Positions 10,105 to 20,048 of a stretch of DNA of 64,000 nt are shown here, piece after piece. The notes under the pieces are model-generated. The model saw only the letters and a program-made list of their open reading frames with translations, was not told where the DNA came from and made no database searches. Both the position numbers and the translations under genes were made by a program. The first letter of the stretch is position 1, and each line of letters begins with the position of its first letter. Source of the DNA: Peronospora farinosa (lineage: Eukaryota > Oomycota > Peronosporomycetes > Peronosporales > Peronosporaceae). The DNA is taken from assembly GCA_947646735.1 (NCBI GenBank), contig CANTFK010000898.1, positions 1 to 64,000 of the forward strand, read 5' to 3'.

Positions 10105-10495
10105 TGGGAGGCTCTGAGAGAGTCTGGTAACCCCGTCTACGACATTGCTCGTGAGTATGCAGACGTGTTCCCGGACAAGATCCCGGCTGAACTTCCTGTG
10201 GACCGTGATGTTCGGCACGAGATTGATCTCGTGCCAGGGTCGAAGTATTGTGTGACACGGCAGTGGCCGTTGCCTCGAGATCAAGTCGAAGCTATTGACG
10301 CATTCTTCGAAGGCCGCCGCAAAAAAAGCGGGTCATGCAAGACTAATATTCTCGCTGACGCCTTGTCACGACGTCCCGACTACAATCCTCGGACTGCTCT
10401 GAGTCGTCAGGCTACTGATGACGATGATGATGATGACCGATGTGCAATGTGTGTATCGCTGAACTTAACTCGGGTTACACCCGAGCCGTGTTTAT
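10105..10495 (+). pseudogene. Gypsy B1 RT/RNase H, catalytic core deleted
   Basis: The frame opens with the RT N-terminal signature (VFPDKIPAELPVDRDVRHEI and YCVTRQWPLP) and then jumps at about 10335 from the start of the GHVRES region directly to the end of RNase H (KTNILADALSRRPDY). Compared with C (28627-30225), about 1.2 kb is missing, including the YxDD active site and the whole RNase H catalytic core. A run of seven A at about 10320 lies next to the junction. The element can therefore not copy itself. Confidence 0.85.
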
Positions 10496-11611
10496 TTGAT
10501 GAGATCGGTCGCAGAGTACAAGGGCGATTCAGATTACGCAGACATTATCAAGTATCTGCGAGCTCCCAGCGATGGTGCACTGGGAGTATTATCCCGAAAA
10601 AAGCGCGACTACATTCATCGATACAGTTTAGATGGCGATTTGCTTCTGTATAGCATCGACCAATTCGATTCTCCTCGCACGGTGATTGCCAATGAAATGG
10701 ATTTGCGTGCAAGAATCATTCACGAGTATCACGATGCTCCTGCTGGCGGCCATTTAGGCCGCGAAAAGACTTTCGCGGCTGTGTCTCGAGACTTCTTCTG
10801 GCCCCACATGTATAAGTGGGTACGCAACTGGATCCGAACGTGCGAAATATGCCAGCGTGTGAAGCCATCTTCATCGTCACAGGCTCCCTTGCGATCGTTG
10901 CCAATTGCAGCAGAGGCCTGTAGATCAGTTTCGATGGACTTTATCTTCGGGCTTGCGCCCGATAGCCAAGCTCGAACGGGCATCTTGGTCTTTGTTGACA
11001 GATTCAGCAAGATGACACATCTCGTGCCTGTTCACGCTAAGTTCACCGCGGCAGAGACCGCGGCGCACTTCATCGACGCGGTGTTCCGTCATCATGGCCT
11101 TCCAGAAAACATTGTTTCGGACCGTGACCCGCGATTTACGTCCGCATTTTGGACGTCACTTTTCGAGCTCCTCGGGACAAAACTGCTGATGTCGACTGCG
11201 GCCCATCCGGAAACGGATGGGCAGACCGAGCGCGTGAACCGGGTCCTCGAAGACGTTCTTCGAAGTTATGCTACGTCATTTACAAGTTGGAGTGCATTTT
11301 TACCACTCGCTGAGTTCGCACTCAACAACGCCGTACACGTGTCAACAGGGTTAACGCCATTTTTTGTGAATTCGGCTCGTCACCCTCGTGTTCCTACTGT
11401 CCTGGCCGTGGGGCGACCCACAACACGTAGTGGCTCCACTCAGGGAGGGGATAAAGGTGATAAACAAGGATCGAGTGCAGCTCACGGTATTTTGATCGTG
11501 AATGCAGTAACCCGATCCAAGGCAAAGACGGCCATTTTGACGCCACCAGACGTGGCGTCCCCATTAGCTCGATGGACTGCGCAGACATTGATTGGCACCG
11601 TCTTCGGGTAA
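10496..11611 (+). CDS. Gypsy B1 integrase
   Basis: 371 codons. An HHCC zinc finger (H in HEYHDAPAGGHLGREKT, then CEICQRVK) is followed by the catalytic core with D in SMDFIFG, D in VSDRDPRFTS and E in GQTERVNRVLED, the usual D,D(35)E spacing. A full-length core in a single frame. A frameshift near 11600 moves the C-terminal part to the next frame. It would insert the cDNA in the nucleus. Confidence 0.9.
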   Translation: MMRSVAEYKGDSDYADIIKYLRAPSDGALGVLSRKKRDYIHRYSLDGDLLLYSIDQFDSPRTVIANEMDLRARIIHEYHDAPAGGHLGREKTFAAVSRDFFWPHMYKWVRNWIRTCEICQRVKPSSSSQAPLRSLPIAAEACRSVSMDFIFGLAPDSQARTGILVFVDRFSKMTHLVPVHAKFTAAETAAHFIDAVFRHHGLPENIVSDRDPRFTSAFWTSLFELLGTKLLMSTAAHPETDGQTERVNRVLEDVLRSYATSFTSWSAFLPLAEFALNNAVHVSTGLTPFFVNSARHPRVPTVLAVGRPTTRSGSTQGGDKGDKQGSSAAHGILIVNAVTRSKAKTAILTPPDVASPLARWTAQTLIGTVFG

Positions 11612-12827
11612 GCGTTCACCTACTGCCAACTACGCGCCGATTGAGTCGGCGCGACCAGTTGATGACATGGCTGTGTCGGAATTTATACTCCAACGTCAAG
11701 CCATCACCCGGTTTGTACGCGACGCACTACAATCTGCGGTAGACCAACAGAAAGAGAACGCTGACAAACATGACAGAAAGAACACGAGCAAGTTTGCGAT
11801 AGGTGACCGTGTATTATTATCTACGGAAGGTTTAAGGGATTCAGCGGTCACTAACCTGGGCGCGAGTAAACTCGTGCCACGCTTCATCGGTCCATTCAAG
11901 GTTCTGAAGGCAATTGGCGACGCTTATACACTCGACGTCCCCTCTTCACTGCGACTCCACCCGACATTCTATGTCGGGCGGCTGAAGGAATATCGTCCGG
12001 CTACGCTTCACGGTTTGGCTCCGACGCCGGCTTCAGGGGTTCGTAAGTCGAACGGCCTTCCCGTCGTGCTCGACGCGCCGATGATATGGGGCGGGCCCTC
12101 GATCCCGTCTGAACATGACCAAGCACCTGGCGCTCCAGAACCCTTATCCGTTCGAGCAGTTCACGGTTCGACTGTCGGTTCTCACTCGCAGTATTCTCCG
12201 CCTGGGCAGCACGTTCACTGACAGCCTCAGCCTCCAGCTGAGCATCGGCAGATCTGTTCACGGCCTGATCAACATCTTCCTTGGCAACCAGGACGCCAGC
12301 ATTACCATCGCGAGGGCCCACCTCCGCTTGTTGATGCGGAGGGACAGGTGCGCTAGATTGTAGAACGCATTGTGGGTCACGAAGACCCTCCACAACCAGC
12401 ACTGCAGTCGGCTCATGAGAAGCGCGCGGTTCCATCCGTGCGCAGGTACCGAGTACGTTGGCTTGGATTCCCTCCTGAGCAGTATACATGTGAACCACGT
12501 TCCTCACTACTTCGTGACGTTCCAGATGTGGTTCTATCGTATGAAGCCACGAAGGCGGGCTATTCCAATGCGGGCGCGCACGCGAACGCTCTCGGGACAA
12601 ACGAGAGCGGTAAGGAGATCCACGTCGTCGAGAACGAGAACGATGACGCGAACGAGAACGATGCCGTGAACGAGAACATCGTGGTAAATACACATTATCA
12701 CGATTGCGAGACGAGAATCGCGCAACAGGACGGGCAGGCGAACGTGTCGCTGCCCTGCGCTGATGATCCCGCGGAGATTGACTCCGCTGTCGCGAGTGGT
12801 GGTGCCAGCGAGGCGCACCACGAATAA
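11592..12827 (+). pseudogene. Gypsy B1 integrase C-terminus and chromodomain
   Basis: In frame 0, the SH3-like C-terminal part (KFAIGDRVLLSTEG, RFIGPFKVLKAIGDAYTLDV, HPTFYVGRLKEYRP) is followed by a linker and a chromodomain (RRYRVRWLGFPPEQYTCEPR, 12444-12503). TGA at 12219-12221 and TAG at 12354-12356 interrupt it; the TAG is shared with the fragment at 3118-3120. After the chromodomain the frame runs on to 12827 as a low-complexity Glu/Asn/Asp stretch that is the mirror of the antisense Arg/Ser repeats. From 12001 onward this DNA is also open on the minus strand. Confidence 0.8.
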
Positions 12828-13365
12828 CGGCGCTCCTCCGTTCGCTCAGACTTCGCTCATACTTTTCAATCCAACTTCGTTCGCGATCACTGAGTGGACA
12901 CTCAGCGATGTGTCGTCGCCATTCGTCATGAGTTGGGCGTGGAGTCAAGTCACAAGATTGGCATCCTTCATTGACATGGACGAAGCAGAGACGGTCCTCA
13001 TTCCAAGCTTCCTCACACACTCTTTCGCGTAGCGCGCCGATGGAGTGATCGGCGCGAAGCTCCTCTCGATTGGCGAGCCATAACTGGAAGCTGCTACCAT
13101 CCTCGAGCATCCGATTCCAACGTTGGATGAAGGCGCACCAAGAACGTTGTAGAGCTTCATGCTCGATTCCATCAAGACCTTTCCCGCGCAGTTTTCGAAA
13201 TCGGCGGAAGTAGTCCCGCATCATGTCCAGTGAGTCCGGAGCGTGAGCTCCGTACAAGTCGTACAGCGACCAAGGTATGAGCTGCCGCGCCATGATGCTG
13301 GTTGATGCATTCCCGCTGATGTATCTTGGGAGTTCTGCTGGATTGGGTGTTGGGTCTCCGGACAT
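12001..13365 (-). CDS. Antisense ORF of Gypsy B1: RS-rich, coiled coil
   Basis: The longest ORF of this element (454 codons) runs opposite to pol. Its ATG at 13365 is 79 bp inside the 3' LTR and it ends opposite the integrase C-terminal region. Order of regions: a helical N-terminal half of about 165 residues (SLYDLYGAHAPDSLDMMRDY), a Cys/His cluster near residue 134 (CQSCDLTPRPTHDEWRRHIA), an Arg/Ser-rich stretch near 195-265 (SRHRSRSRHRSRSRRRGS), and a C-terminal coiled coil near 385-425. About 830 bp overlap the sense pol frame including the chromodomain. The frame stays open although the sense frame has two stops. No known domain is recognised; RS repeats and the coil suggest nucleic-acid or protein binding, which is inference. 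Confidence 0.6.
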   Translation of the reverse strand: MSGDPTPNPAELPRYISGNASTSIMARQLIPWSLYDLYGAHAPDSLDMMRDYFRRFRKLRGKGLDGIEHEALQRSWCAFIQRWNRMLEDGSSFQLWLANREELRADHSIGALRERVCEEAWNEDRLCFVHVNEGCQSCDLTPRPTHDEWRRHIAECPLSDRERSWIEKYERSLSERRSAVIRGAPRWHHHSRQRSQSPRDHQRRAATRSPARPVARFSSRNRDNVYLPRCSRSRHRSRSRHRSRSRRRGSPYRSRLSRERSRARPHWNSPPSWLHTIEPHLERHEVVRNVVHMYTAQEGIQANVLGTCARMEPRASHEPTAVLVVEGLRDPQCVLQSSAPVPPHQQAEVGPRDGNAGVLVAKEDVDQAVNRSADAQLEAEAVSERAAQAENTASENRQSNRELLERIRVLERQVLGHVQTGSRARPISSARRARREGRSTYEPLKPASEPNREA

Positions 13366-13444
13366 TGCTTGTTCATTTGTAGGCGAAGGGTTTTCGACAG
13401 TTGAGCACTCACGGTTGGTGAGTGCTCTTATGAGAAGGGGGTAA

Positions 13445-13785
13445 TGTAATGGGCTACATTACACACATAGTTAACACAAATAAACAATTACATATGTAGA
13501 CAGGTGCTGGGCCCGAATAGCGGGCACAGCGTGGTAATTTATTATTGGTTTATTATGGGGGCCCAAAGTCCCCAATATGGACCAATGATAAATCAACCTG
13601 AAATTGTGTGGTTCCCGAAAGGCGGGAACACTGTCGTATTTATTACGACTAAAATCTTCGTAATTAGTACGAATTAAAACAAAAATAAAAATCAGAGTTA
13701 AATTTACTTAATACCTAATACTTGGGCTTGAGTCTTCCTCGAGCGCGCGTGTAAGCTAGTGACGGTACGTTCTAGCCCCGTTACA
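13445..13785 (+). mobile_element. 3' LTR of B1
   Basis: 341 bp, TGTAATGGG to CCCCGTTACA, preceded by the purine tract AGAAGGGGGTAA. About 15 differences from the 5' LTR by eye, which implies an old insertion or recombined ends. Confidence 0.9.
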
Positions 13786-14513
13786 GGGCGAAGATGAAGA
13801 TTATGGATGGGTCGCCCAAGATTCAGAAGGATCATGTCGATCACTACATTTTGACGGTGAACGACCCAGAGCTAGCAGATAAGTTGACTATGTTGCGTCT
13901 GGCGGACGTGGAAGAATTGGAGGAAGTATTGACAGCATGTCAGCGGACGAAAGCAAGACGAGGCAAGATGCTGTTTGGATCAAACAAAATTCGTCAGAAG
14001 GCACCGGCACTACCAGAGAGGCCGAGAGATATGAATCGCCGCTCCATACATGCAGTACGGACGCCTCTGGAAGACTCGAGCTCTGAAGATTCCAGCCCAG
14101 ACTCTTCGGAGAACGAAGGAGATCTAAGACGAGTCTACCTTATGAAGAAAGAAGTAGGGAGGAACCCAAGTGTGAGGTTCTCAAAGAATCTACCGACCAG
14201 GGAGGCCGACCAACATCACCAGGCGGTAGACCAGCGACCCGGCCCATCATCAGCGACCCCAAACACGAGATGTGCATATTGCGGGTCCAAGAAACATGGA
14301 GATCTGAATTGCTGGAAAAGATTGACCTGCGAACGCTGTGGAAGGAAGGGTCACCCGTCTGATTGCTGCCTGTTTGTGTGCCGGGGTTGTGGAGAGATTC
14401 ACGGGATTGGGAAGTGCCAGATGGAGGAGTTCTACAATTTGTTCCGTCAATGGTACAACCCAGCCAAGCATGCAGAAATGTTCCCGGAGAAACTCAAGAA
14501 GATGGCAAATTAG
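13786..14513 (+). pseudogene. Gypsy A2 Gag, 3' part with three zinc knuckles
   Basis: Gag resumes immediately after B1. The first 274 bp (13786-14059) repeat 7166-7439 with about 17 substitutions, then new sequence follows: an acidic/Ser segment and three consecutive zinc knuckles, CAYCGSKKHGDLNC, CERCGRKGHPSDC and CRGCGEIHGIGKC (the last with one residue less before His). The frame ends at 14513. Three knuckles is more than the one or two usual in Gypsy Gag. The copy is cut off from its own 5' part by B1. Confidence 0.8.
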
Positions 14514-14554
14514 AACGCTCGCCAGGTTGGAATCTGGTACGAGCCGAGCGTTCT

Positions 14555-15521
14555 AATTGTTGTATCTTTGCATATGTGGAGAAACAGCCCAAGGAGGAGA
14601 CGGGTATTCCAGTTAAGATTGGAAATATATCGAAGATTGGAAATTACCCTGTGGTCCATGTTGCTTCTTTGAATGAACCTAATGATTTTGTTCGAGAAAG
14701 TTCAGTAATGGAGTTGGACTTATTGCCAGGCGAGTCTAGGGGGGTACTGGAAATACCACGCCCCTAATAAATGGTTCAGGCAAGCGAAAGCCTCTGGAAA
14801 GGTCAACAACGACCATGCAAATTTGTTGTTCGATACTGGTGCCGAGATATCCATCCTGGATATCGCCTTTGCTCGTAAGGTAGTTTGCCAAATTGATGAA
14901 AGTGAACGACAAGAATGTATTGGTATTGGGGAAGCCGTATACACCACGGAGGGACGCACTCGCATCAAGGTAACTCTGAATGGGAACTTGGTGTACATTT
15001 TTAAGGTGTGGGTAGACCCTATGGTAGGCCAAGATGCAATTTTGGGGATGGACTTCATGGTCCCAGCCGGTATCCGGTTAGACTTGGCCGACGGAACTTT
15101 TTGCCTCCCCGATGAGGTCAGGGTACAATTGACCGGCCGAAGGACGCTTTACAATAATCGAGTATCGGATGTGAAATTGGGTCAGTATGTACAGATATCC
15201 GTTGGAGGATGTACGGAAGTGCCTCTCAAAAGGTCGACCTCAGAACAGTGGAAATTGTGGGTCACGAGAGGCGAACGATGGGTGACCTCCATGATACAAG
15301 GGATAGAGCGTCGACCGATATTGAAGATAACCAATTTCAGCCCTCGCCCCTTAACATTGCATGAAGATACCAAGGTAGGTATGTGGTTGACTAGAGAGCA
15401 AGTTCCGAGAACGCCAGGGTTTGTCTCGGTAGGCTCTCGAAGATATGCGGAATGGCTAAATCTGGCTTATGAATGCACCACTGACCAAGTCGACCATCAG
15501 GTCGACCCAACGGAAGAGTAA
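14555..15521 (+). pseudogene. Gypsy A2 aspartic protease region
   Basis: After a frame change near 14550 and a TAA at 14767-14769, an open frame carries the retropepsin motif LLFDTGAEISILD (about 14822-14860) and the C-terminal AILGMDFM motif (about 15037). A further ~150 residues without a known domain follow (VTRGERWVTSMIQGIERRP). In an active element this would cleave Gag-Pol. Confidence 0.75.
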
Positions 15522-15533
15522 GAGGGGCCACTA

Positions 15534-16663
15534 GTGGAGAGACCAGAGTATAAGACTCCGTCACACATCTTACAGCGACCAGCGGCCCCAACCCCAATGA
15601 TGAATATAACGCACCAACCGGCACCCGACAGAGAAGAACAACCGTGCAAAGAGAAGGTGAATTGGCAGGAGGGGTCTATCCAGGAGCGGAGTGTAGCTAA
15701 GGAAGACCTACCTGCAGTGATCACTACCGATGAGAAGGCAGCCAAACTGGTAGACTTGTTACAGGCAGATGACCAGGTGTGTTCTTTCGAGAGTGGGGAA
15801 CTTTGGGCCGAGGACATAAGACAAGGATGGGCGGTCATACCGGAAGTGGACCCCTCATCCGAAGGTATCGAGTTAGAAGATATACAGATTCCCGATCCAG
15901 ATGAGAACACTCCTGAAGAGGTGGACCGGTTGTGACAAATAATATGGAAGAAACGACATCTGATGATGGGCAAAGGTAACGCCTTACCCCCGGCCGCCCG
16001 AGGAGCGATATGCGATATCGATGTGGGGAACGCAAGACCGATCGCGCAACGCGTACGGAAGGTAGCCCCTCAATTCAGAGAGAAGCTAGCCGACCTGATC
16101 AAGGGACTGTTATCAGCAAAGATCATTCAGCCTTCCACCTCGCCATGGGACAGCCCAATTGTGATTATCGTAAAGGAGAATGGGGTCGATATTCGATTAT
16201 GTATCGACTATCGGGTGGTGAATGATCTCACCCAGCTCATGGTTACCCGATGCCGTTGATTAACGAATTACTGGAAGATTTGGACGGAGCTTTATGGTAC
16301 TGTTCCCTTGATATGGCGAGTGGTTTTTGGTTCGTCAGTATGACCGAAAGGGCGAGACTAATCTCGGCGTTCGTTACGCCACTGGGATTATTTGAATGGC
16401 TTCGGATTCCTTTTGGGCTTAAGAATGCGCCTCAGATATATCAAAGGCGGTTGGATAATGCGTTATATGGATTCTTACGGATTTCTCCAGGGACTGCCCC
16501 AGAGGAGACAGAGGATTTGTCTGCAACAGGGGAACCAGATGCAAAATCGGGCCCCTCGATATTGGGTCGAAGATCATACATTGACGATATACTTGTTCCG
16601 GCCGAATCGTGGGACGTATTATGCCAGAAAATGGAGCGGCTGCTAGAAGTGTGTGACTATTGA
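15534..16663 (+). pseudogene. Gypsy A2 reverse transcriptase
   Basis: Acidic linker 15534-15935, then RT in three frames (15963-16259, 16250-16663, continuing at 16667). Visible motifs: SPWDSPIVIIVKENG, RLCIDYRVVND, SLDMASGFWFVSM (the first catalytic Asp), FGLKNAPQIYQR and SYIDDILVPAE (the YxDD box, here YIDD). Frame breaks at about 15936, 16255 and 16664 show that it is not functional. Compared with families B, C and D the RT is clearly of a different lineage. Confidence 0.85.
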
Positions 16664-16666
16664 AAT

Positions 16667-18000
16667 TTGTCGGTCAGTGCCGTCAAGAGTACGTGGGGAT
16701 GTCGGAAGGTCGAGTATCTTGGACATCGAGTTTCCAAAGGGGGACTAGAGGCCTACCCAAAAGATCTTCAGTCTTTGGTCGACCTACCTCTCCCGACAAC
16801 GCTGAAGGCTATGCAATCCTTTCCAGAAAGCCTAAATTACTACAGCAGGTACATTAAAGATTATGCCGTATACGCGTCAATTCTTTATGAACTGAGAGAG
16901 GTGGATTGTCACGCTTGGAGGTGCAAATTGAAGGCTAACGATGAAGTGGCGGCCCAGGAAGACGACGAAGAAAAATGGTCGAAGGTACAAGTAGCGTTTG
17001 CCATGCTCAAGAACAAGATTGCTACGGCGCCCATCCTACGACATTTCGACCCGGCTACAGAGGCGGTTATTATTGTCTACGCAAGTGATTGGGCCATCTC
17101 GGCGTCGTTGGTGCAGAATTACGACGGCCAGTATATGCCGGTAATGTTCACGAGCCGAACCCTCAAGTCAAACGAGGTGAACTATAGCACAGATGAAAAG
17201 GAAGTGTTGGCGTTGTTACGAATATTGGAGACTTGCTTCACGATGTTGGTCACCCGACCCCTCAAGGTTCTGACGAGACATTCTACACTAGCCTGGCTAG
17301 TGAATTCTTCGGGGTTGCAAGGTTGCTTGGGAAATTGGGCCGCTCTTTTGTCCCAGTGGACTTTGGAGATTGTGAAATGCAAAAAAGGCGAAGACCAGGT
17401 ACTGGGGGCGTTAGCTGCCAGTATTACGCCTCGAGAGAATGTAAACTCAATTATGTCGTCAATTGCTCCTAAGAAGCATTCCAGGCAAGTGGTCGACCTA
17501 CCGACGCCCACAGTGGAACCAAACGAAGAACTGTATGTGATGAGTTTCGATGGGTCGGCCCGGGTGAAGCAAGGGGGAGGTGCCTGCAGCGCTTTTGTAT
17601 GGAAACTACCTGGATGGACTATAGTCGCAGCTGCATCGAAATATCTCAACAAGTCTACAGTGAATGAAGCTGGGTATGAGGGCATGTTACTGGGCTTTGA
17701 CTTGTTGGAGCCAATGGAGCGACGGCGTTTATTTATCTGTGGAGACTCCAATTTGGTTGTAAGACAAATGCGTGGATAGATTGCATGCAAAGCTTCAGGT
17801 TTATCCCCGTTGCGGGCCAAGGCGTTGAGTAAGCTCCAGTCGTGGCCCACCCACGCAGTCTTACATGTGAAACGAGACTGGAATCAGAGAGCGGACCAGT
17901 TGGCCAGTGCAGCTTTACACCAGCAGCAAAGGGGCCGAATCGATACCGAGAGGAGGGTGGTCAGGTCTAGAAACAATCAATCGGCAGCCAGAGGTGTTGG
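16667..18000 (+). pseudogene. Gypsy A2 RNase H plus second RNase H domain
   Basis: The frame 16667-17779 covers the RT connection (KVEYLGHRVSKGGLEAYP) and a first, standard RNase H (YASDWAISASLVQN, TSRTLKSNEVNYSTDEKEVL). A second RNase H-like domain follows: MSFDGSARVKQGGGA (D), NEAGYEGMLLG (E), ICGDSNLVVRQM (D) and, after a TAG at 17777-17779, NQRADQLASAAL (D). The D-E-D-D order and motifs fit the additional 'archaeal-type' RNase H reported in oomycete Gypsy and plant Tat elements; the family assignment is from memory. The first copy lacks some catalytic motifs, consistent with replacement by the second. Confidence 0.8.
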
Positions 18001-19052
18001 TCCCTAGAGACCGGGGTCAGTCGGTCAAGGTATACGCGGTGACGAGGTCACATTTTCCCGTCAGAATATCTGGAGAGGTCATGCAAGAAGATGTGGTACA
18101 ACAACTCCGGAGGGATAGGATCCGAGATGCGCAAGAAGAGGAGAGCTGGGTACGCAAGTTGAAGGCATATTTGAAGAAAGACTGGAAGGACTTGTCTGTG
18201 GAATCGGCCCGAACTTGCAGCAAAATGTCGGGAGACTAGGAGATAAGTGAAGAAAGACTGCTAGTGTACTGCCCCGGCCAGAGAATCGAGGCAGACGACC
18301 GAGACATAACTGCCAGATTGGTGATACCTGAGAGTCTCCAAGCCGACGTCCTCCATCACTATCATACGAGTTTGGAAGGCGGCCATCAGGGAATCGGGCG
18401 TACTTATCATCGGATCCGACGATATTGTCATTGGAGGGGTCTGTTTTGAGTGTTCAGAATATGTGGGTCAGTGCATGGATTGAGAGACTGGTAAAGGGAG
18501 CCCCACTTTACAAGGGAAGCCTCCGGGGAATGTTGAAGCGACGTACCCCTTCCAAATTATCGCGATGGACCACATACCATCTCTCCTCAAGTCGCATAAA
18601 GTAAATACGGAACTACTGATCTGGGTCGAACTGTTCACAGGTTATGTGATGGCTAAAGCAAGTGCGTCACGGACAGCCCAAACAGTAGATGAGGGATATG
18701 AAGAATGCGTTTCCGCCGTTTTTGCGCCAGTGAGACGATCCGTCACGATCGGCAACCTGGGTTTATGTCGGACTTCTTCCGAGCGTTCAGTCGTATGGTG
18801 GGTCAACGTCAGAGAGCGACCATGGTGTACCGACCTCAAGCGAACGGCACTGCGGAGAGAATGGTCCAGACTCTGACAAGATCACTCAAGATGTACGTAG
18901 ACGACGTGGGACAGCGAGACTGGGATGAATACGCGGAACGTTTAACGTTCGCGTTAAACACGGCTCAAGACAGAGTGCGGGAGAAACACCGTTATATCTG
19001 GTCCATGGATGGGATGCTAGGACCACTCTTGAGACTATGTTACCAATGGTGA
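17907..19052 (+). pseudogene. Gypsy A2 integrase
   Basis: Pieces in several frames. 17907-18239 is a charged N-terminal region. 18264-18449 has the zinc-finger histidines (HHYHTSLEGGHQGIGRTYH), with the Cys pair at about 18448-18485 in another frame. The core has D in IIAMDHIPSL (about 18559), D in RHDRQPGFMSDFF (about 18738) and E in NGTAERMVQTL (about 18843). Breaks at 18237, 18447, about 18710 and 19050. Confidence 0.75.
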
Positions 19053-19710
19053 ACACTCGACGTCGAGAATCAGGACCTCGGAGATGGAGATATCGGATTC
19101 AGAGTCACTATCAGCGAGCAAGAGATCAAGTCAACGAGAATTTACGGGCGGCTAGTCAGGCTCGGGTGCAAGCACAAAATGAAGGGGTAGTCGGCCACGA
19201 GATTCAGCCAGGGGCCCGGTTATGGCTATACTTAGACCGAGTGAAGGAGGGGTATACCAAGAAATTGGCCCACCTATGGCATGGACCGTTCCGAGTCCAG
19301 GAGTTAGTCGGAGATCATGCGGTACGTCTGGAGTTACGAGGTACAGAATACAGACTATTCCCAATCGTACACATCTCCAAGCTCAAGCCCGTCAGAGAGT
19401 TCCCCGATCGACCTAATAGCGAGCTGAAAGTGGATGGAACGGATCGAGTCGACTTCGACGAATGTGTGCTACCAGAAGACAGCTGGGTGCGGGAATTGGA
19501 AGAGGGCGAGTATGAAGTCGAAGAAATTTTAGAGAGTCGTACAGGCAAGAAGACTCGGTATGGGAGGCAACAACGAGAATTCCTCGTGCAATGGAAGGGA
19601 CACTCTGACCCCTCGTGAGTGGACGAAGTGGATCTGAATTGCTGAGCCTTACTCCGGGACTTCGAGCGCAAGAAGACAAGCCATAACCGCTTCGAAGTAA
19701 TGCAAAGCCA
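19037..19710 (+). pseudogene. Gypsy A2 integrase C-terminus and chromodomain
   Basis: The SH3-like part (QPGARLWLYLDRVKEGYTKK, HLWHGPFRVQELVGDHAVRL, FPIVHISKLKPV) is followed by a chromodomain beginning EYEVEEILESRTGKK and FLVQWKGHSDPS. Two TGA codons (19616-19618 and 19642-19644) sit in the chromodomain, at least one where Trp is expected. The frame then ends with FEVMQSHEN and TAG at 19708-19710, homologous to the A1 Pol end at 1-81. Confidence 0.8.
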
Positions 19711-20048
19711 TGAAAACTAGCAGACGGTAGCAAAGTTTCTTGGAAGGTTTAGACCGGGTCCCTCATTGATAGACCTGGTCCCTCATTGGTCGGCCCAGCC
19801 CCTCATTGGAAGACTTGGGTCGCCTGCGGGGCGACCTCGAACTTTCACGAGTTAGGAGTATAGGAGAATGGAGAGCAAAGGAGGAAGATTACCAAGATCA
19901 ATCAGAGTCAGGGGAAGACATGGCTGGACAGACACGAGTTAGAGATGGATGAGCAACAAAGGAGACAGTAAAGGACCTACATGACGAAGGAAGTGAAGAC
20001 ATGCGCGTGCTCAATCCGTTGTACGGTTGAGCAAGTTTAGGGGGCGGC
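19711..20048 (+). other. A2 untranslated stretch before the 3' LTR
   Basis: 338 bp without a gene. At 19753-19810 it holds three copies of the CCCTCATTGGT-type repeat found inside the LTRs, and it ends with the purine tract AGGGGGCGGC that primes plus-strand synthesis. Unlike A1, which has 1.7 kb here with an antisense ORF, A2 has no antisense gene. Confidence 0.7.

Larger units (their letters stand above)
7440..13785 (+). mobile_element. Gypsy element B1, 6.3 kb, non-autonomous
   Basis: Two ~341-bp LTRs flank gag, protease, a truncated RT/RNase H, integrase and a chromodomain on the plus strand, plus a 454-codon ORF on the minus strand. The catalytic RT is deleted, so the copy could move only with help. 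Flanking pentamers differ (ATACG before, GGGCG after), so there is no target duplication; instead the flanking gag of A2 is duplicated by 274 bp. Confidence 0.9.
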
